The translations under genes and the position numbers were made by a program. From assembly GCA_002470925.1 (NCBI GenBank), contig DKOX01000040.1:1-6418 (forward strand): DNA of 6,418 nt, read 5' to 3'. Shown one piece after another: positions 6,315-6,418 of the stretch. Each line of letters begins with the position of its first letter. Position 1 is the first letter of the stretch. The DNA comes from Opitutia bacterium UBA7350 (GTDB lineage: Bacteria > Verrucomicrobiota > Verrucomicrobiia > Opitutales > Coraliomargaritaceae). A model generated the notes under the pieces. The model saw nothing but the letters and a program-made list of their open reading frames with translations. It was not told the origin of the DNA and did not search any database.

Positions 6315-6418
6315 ATGCGATGTGTTCAATTACTTCTCCTATTGATACTACTTTTTAGCGTAAATTGCGCGCGGATTTCACCGGAGTTATTGCAGGAGCA
6401 GGAGCAGGGGCAGGAGCA
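6315..6418 (+). CDS. Start of an exported or membrane protein, cut by the window edge
   Basis: The reading frame is open from the ATG at 6315 to the window end (34 full codons). The codon two before the start is an in-frame TAG (6309-6311), so this is the only possible start. The product begins MRCVQLLLLLILLFSVNCAR, a strongly hydrophobic leader typical of a Sec signal. C18 could suggest a lipoprotein, but N17 at -1 fits a lipobox poorly. After SPELL comes a Gln-Glu/Gln-Gly stretch from an in-frame hexanucleotide repeat. GAG at 6304-6306 is a weak ribosome site, 8 bases before the ATG. An ATG at 6320 in another frame stops after 12 codons. The function cannot be read from this fragment. Confidence 0.5.
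   Translation, partial: MRCVQLLLLLILLFSVNCARISPELLQEQEQGQE
6393..6418 (+). repeat. CAGGAG hexanucleotide tandem repeat, continuing past the window
   Basis: Four units of CAGGAG (the third is CAGGGG) plus two bases of a fifth run to the window edge. The array is in phase with the frame from 6315 and would encode Gln-Glu, Gln-Glu, Gln-Gly, Gln-Glu. Its full length is not visible. A 6-base unit changes repeat number without shifting the frame. Confidence 0.8.

Overview
The window looks like a polysaccharide-use region of a verrucomicrobial genome, most likely the Opitutales/Puniceicoccales type (Coraliomargarita- or Lentimonas-like). Three things suggest this: two exported proteins side by side, one of them a GH31 glycosidase; a C-terminal EF-hand-like loop (DPDSDGMSNFREF) followed by a short beta module of the kind that ends many secreted proteins in this phylum; and weak or misplaced Shine-Dalgarno sequences. 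The assignment rests on recalled family style, not on a search.

Layout. Bases 49-2250 (minus strand) encode an exported GH31-family alpha-glycosidase of 733 residues with both catalytic aspartates visible. Bases 2251-2634 are a 384-base divergent promoter region with no credible gene. It holds a 17-bp near-perfect palindrome (GTAAGCAGGTTGCTTAC), two further copies of its GTAAGC half-site, a second 12-bp palindrome and an A+T-rich tract. Bases 2635-6156 (plus strand) encode a 1173-residue exported multidomain protein. Its 800-residue core I cannot assign to a family; its C-terminus carries a jelly-roll-like module, the EF-hand-like loop and a terminal beta module. A 158-base gap follows, starting with a nested inverted repeat. 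Bases 6315-6418 are the start of a third gene, cut by the window edge: a hydrophobic leader followed by an in-frame hexanucleotide repeat.

How it fits together (inference). The two divergent genes share a promoter region with a repeated half-site, so they are probably co-regulated. The large protein would bind or act on a glycan outside the cytoplasm, and the GH31 enzyme would remove alpha-linked sugars from the products. The main candidate for something undescribed is the core of the 1173-residue protein, together with its unusual leader, in which a palindrome separates an AGGAG sequence from the start codon.
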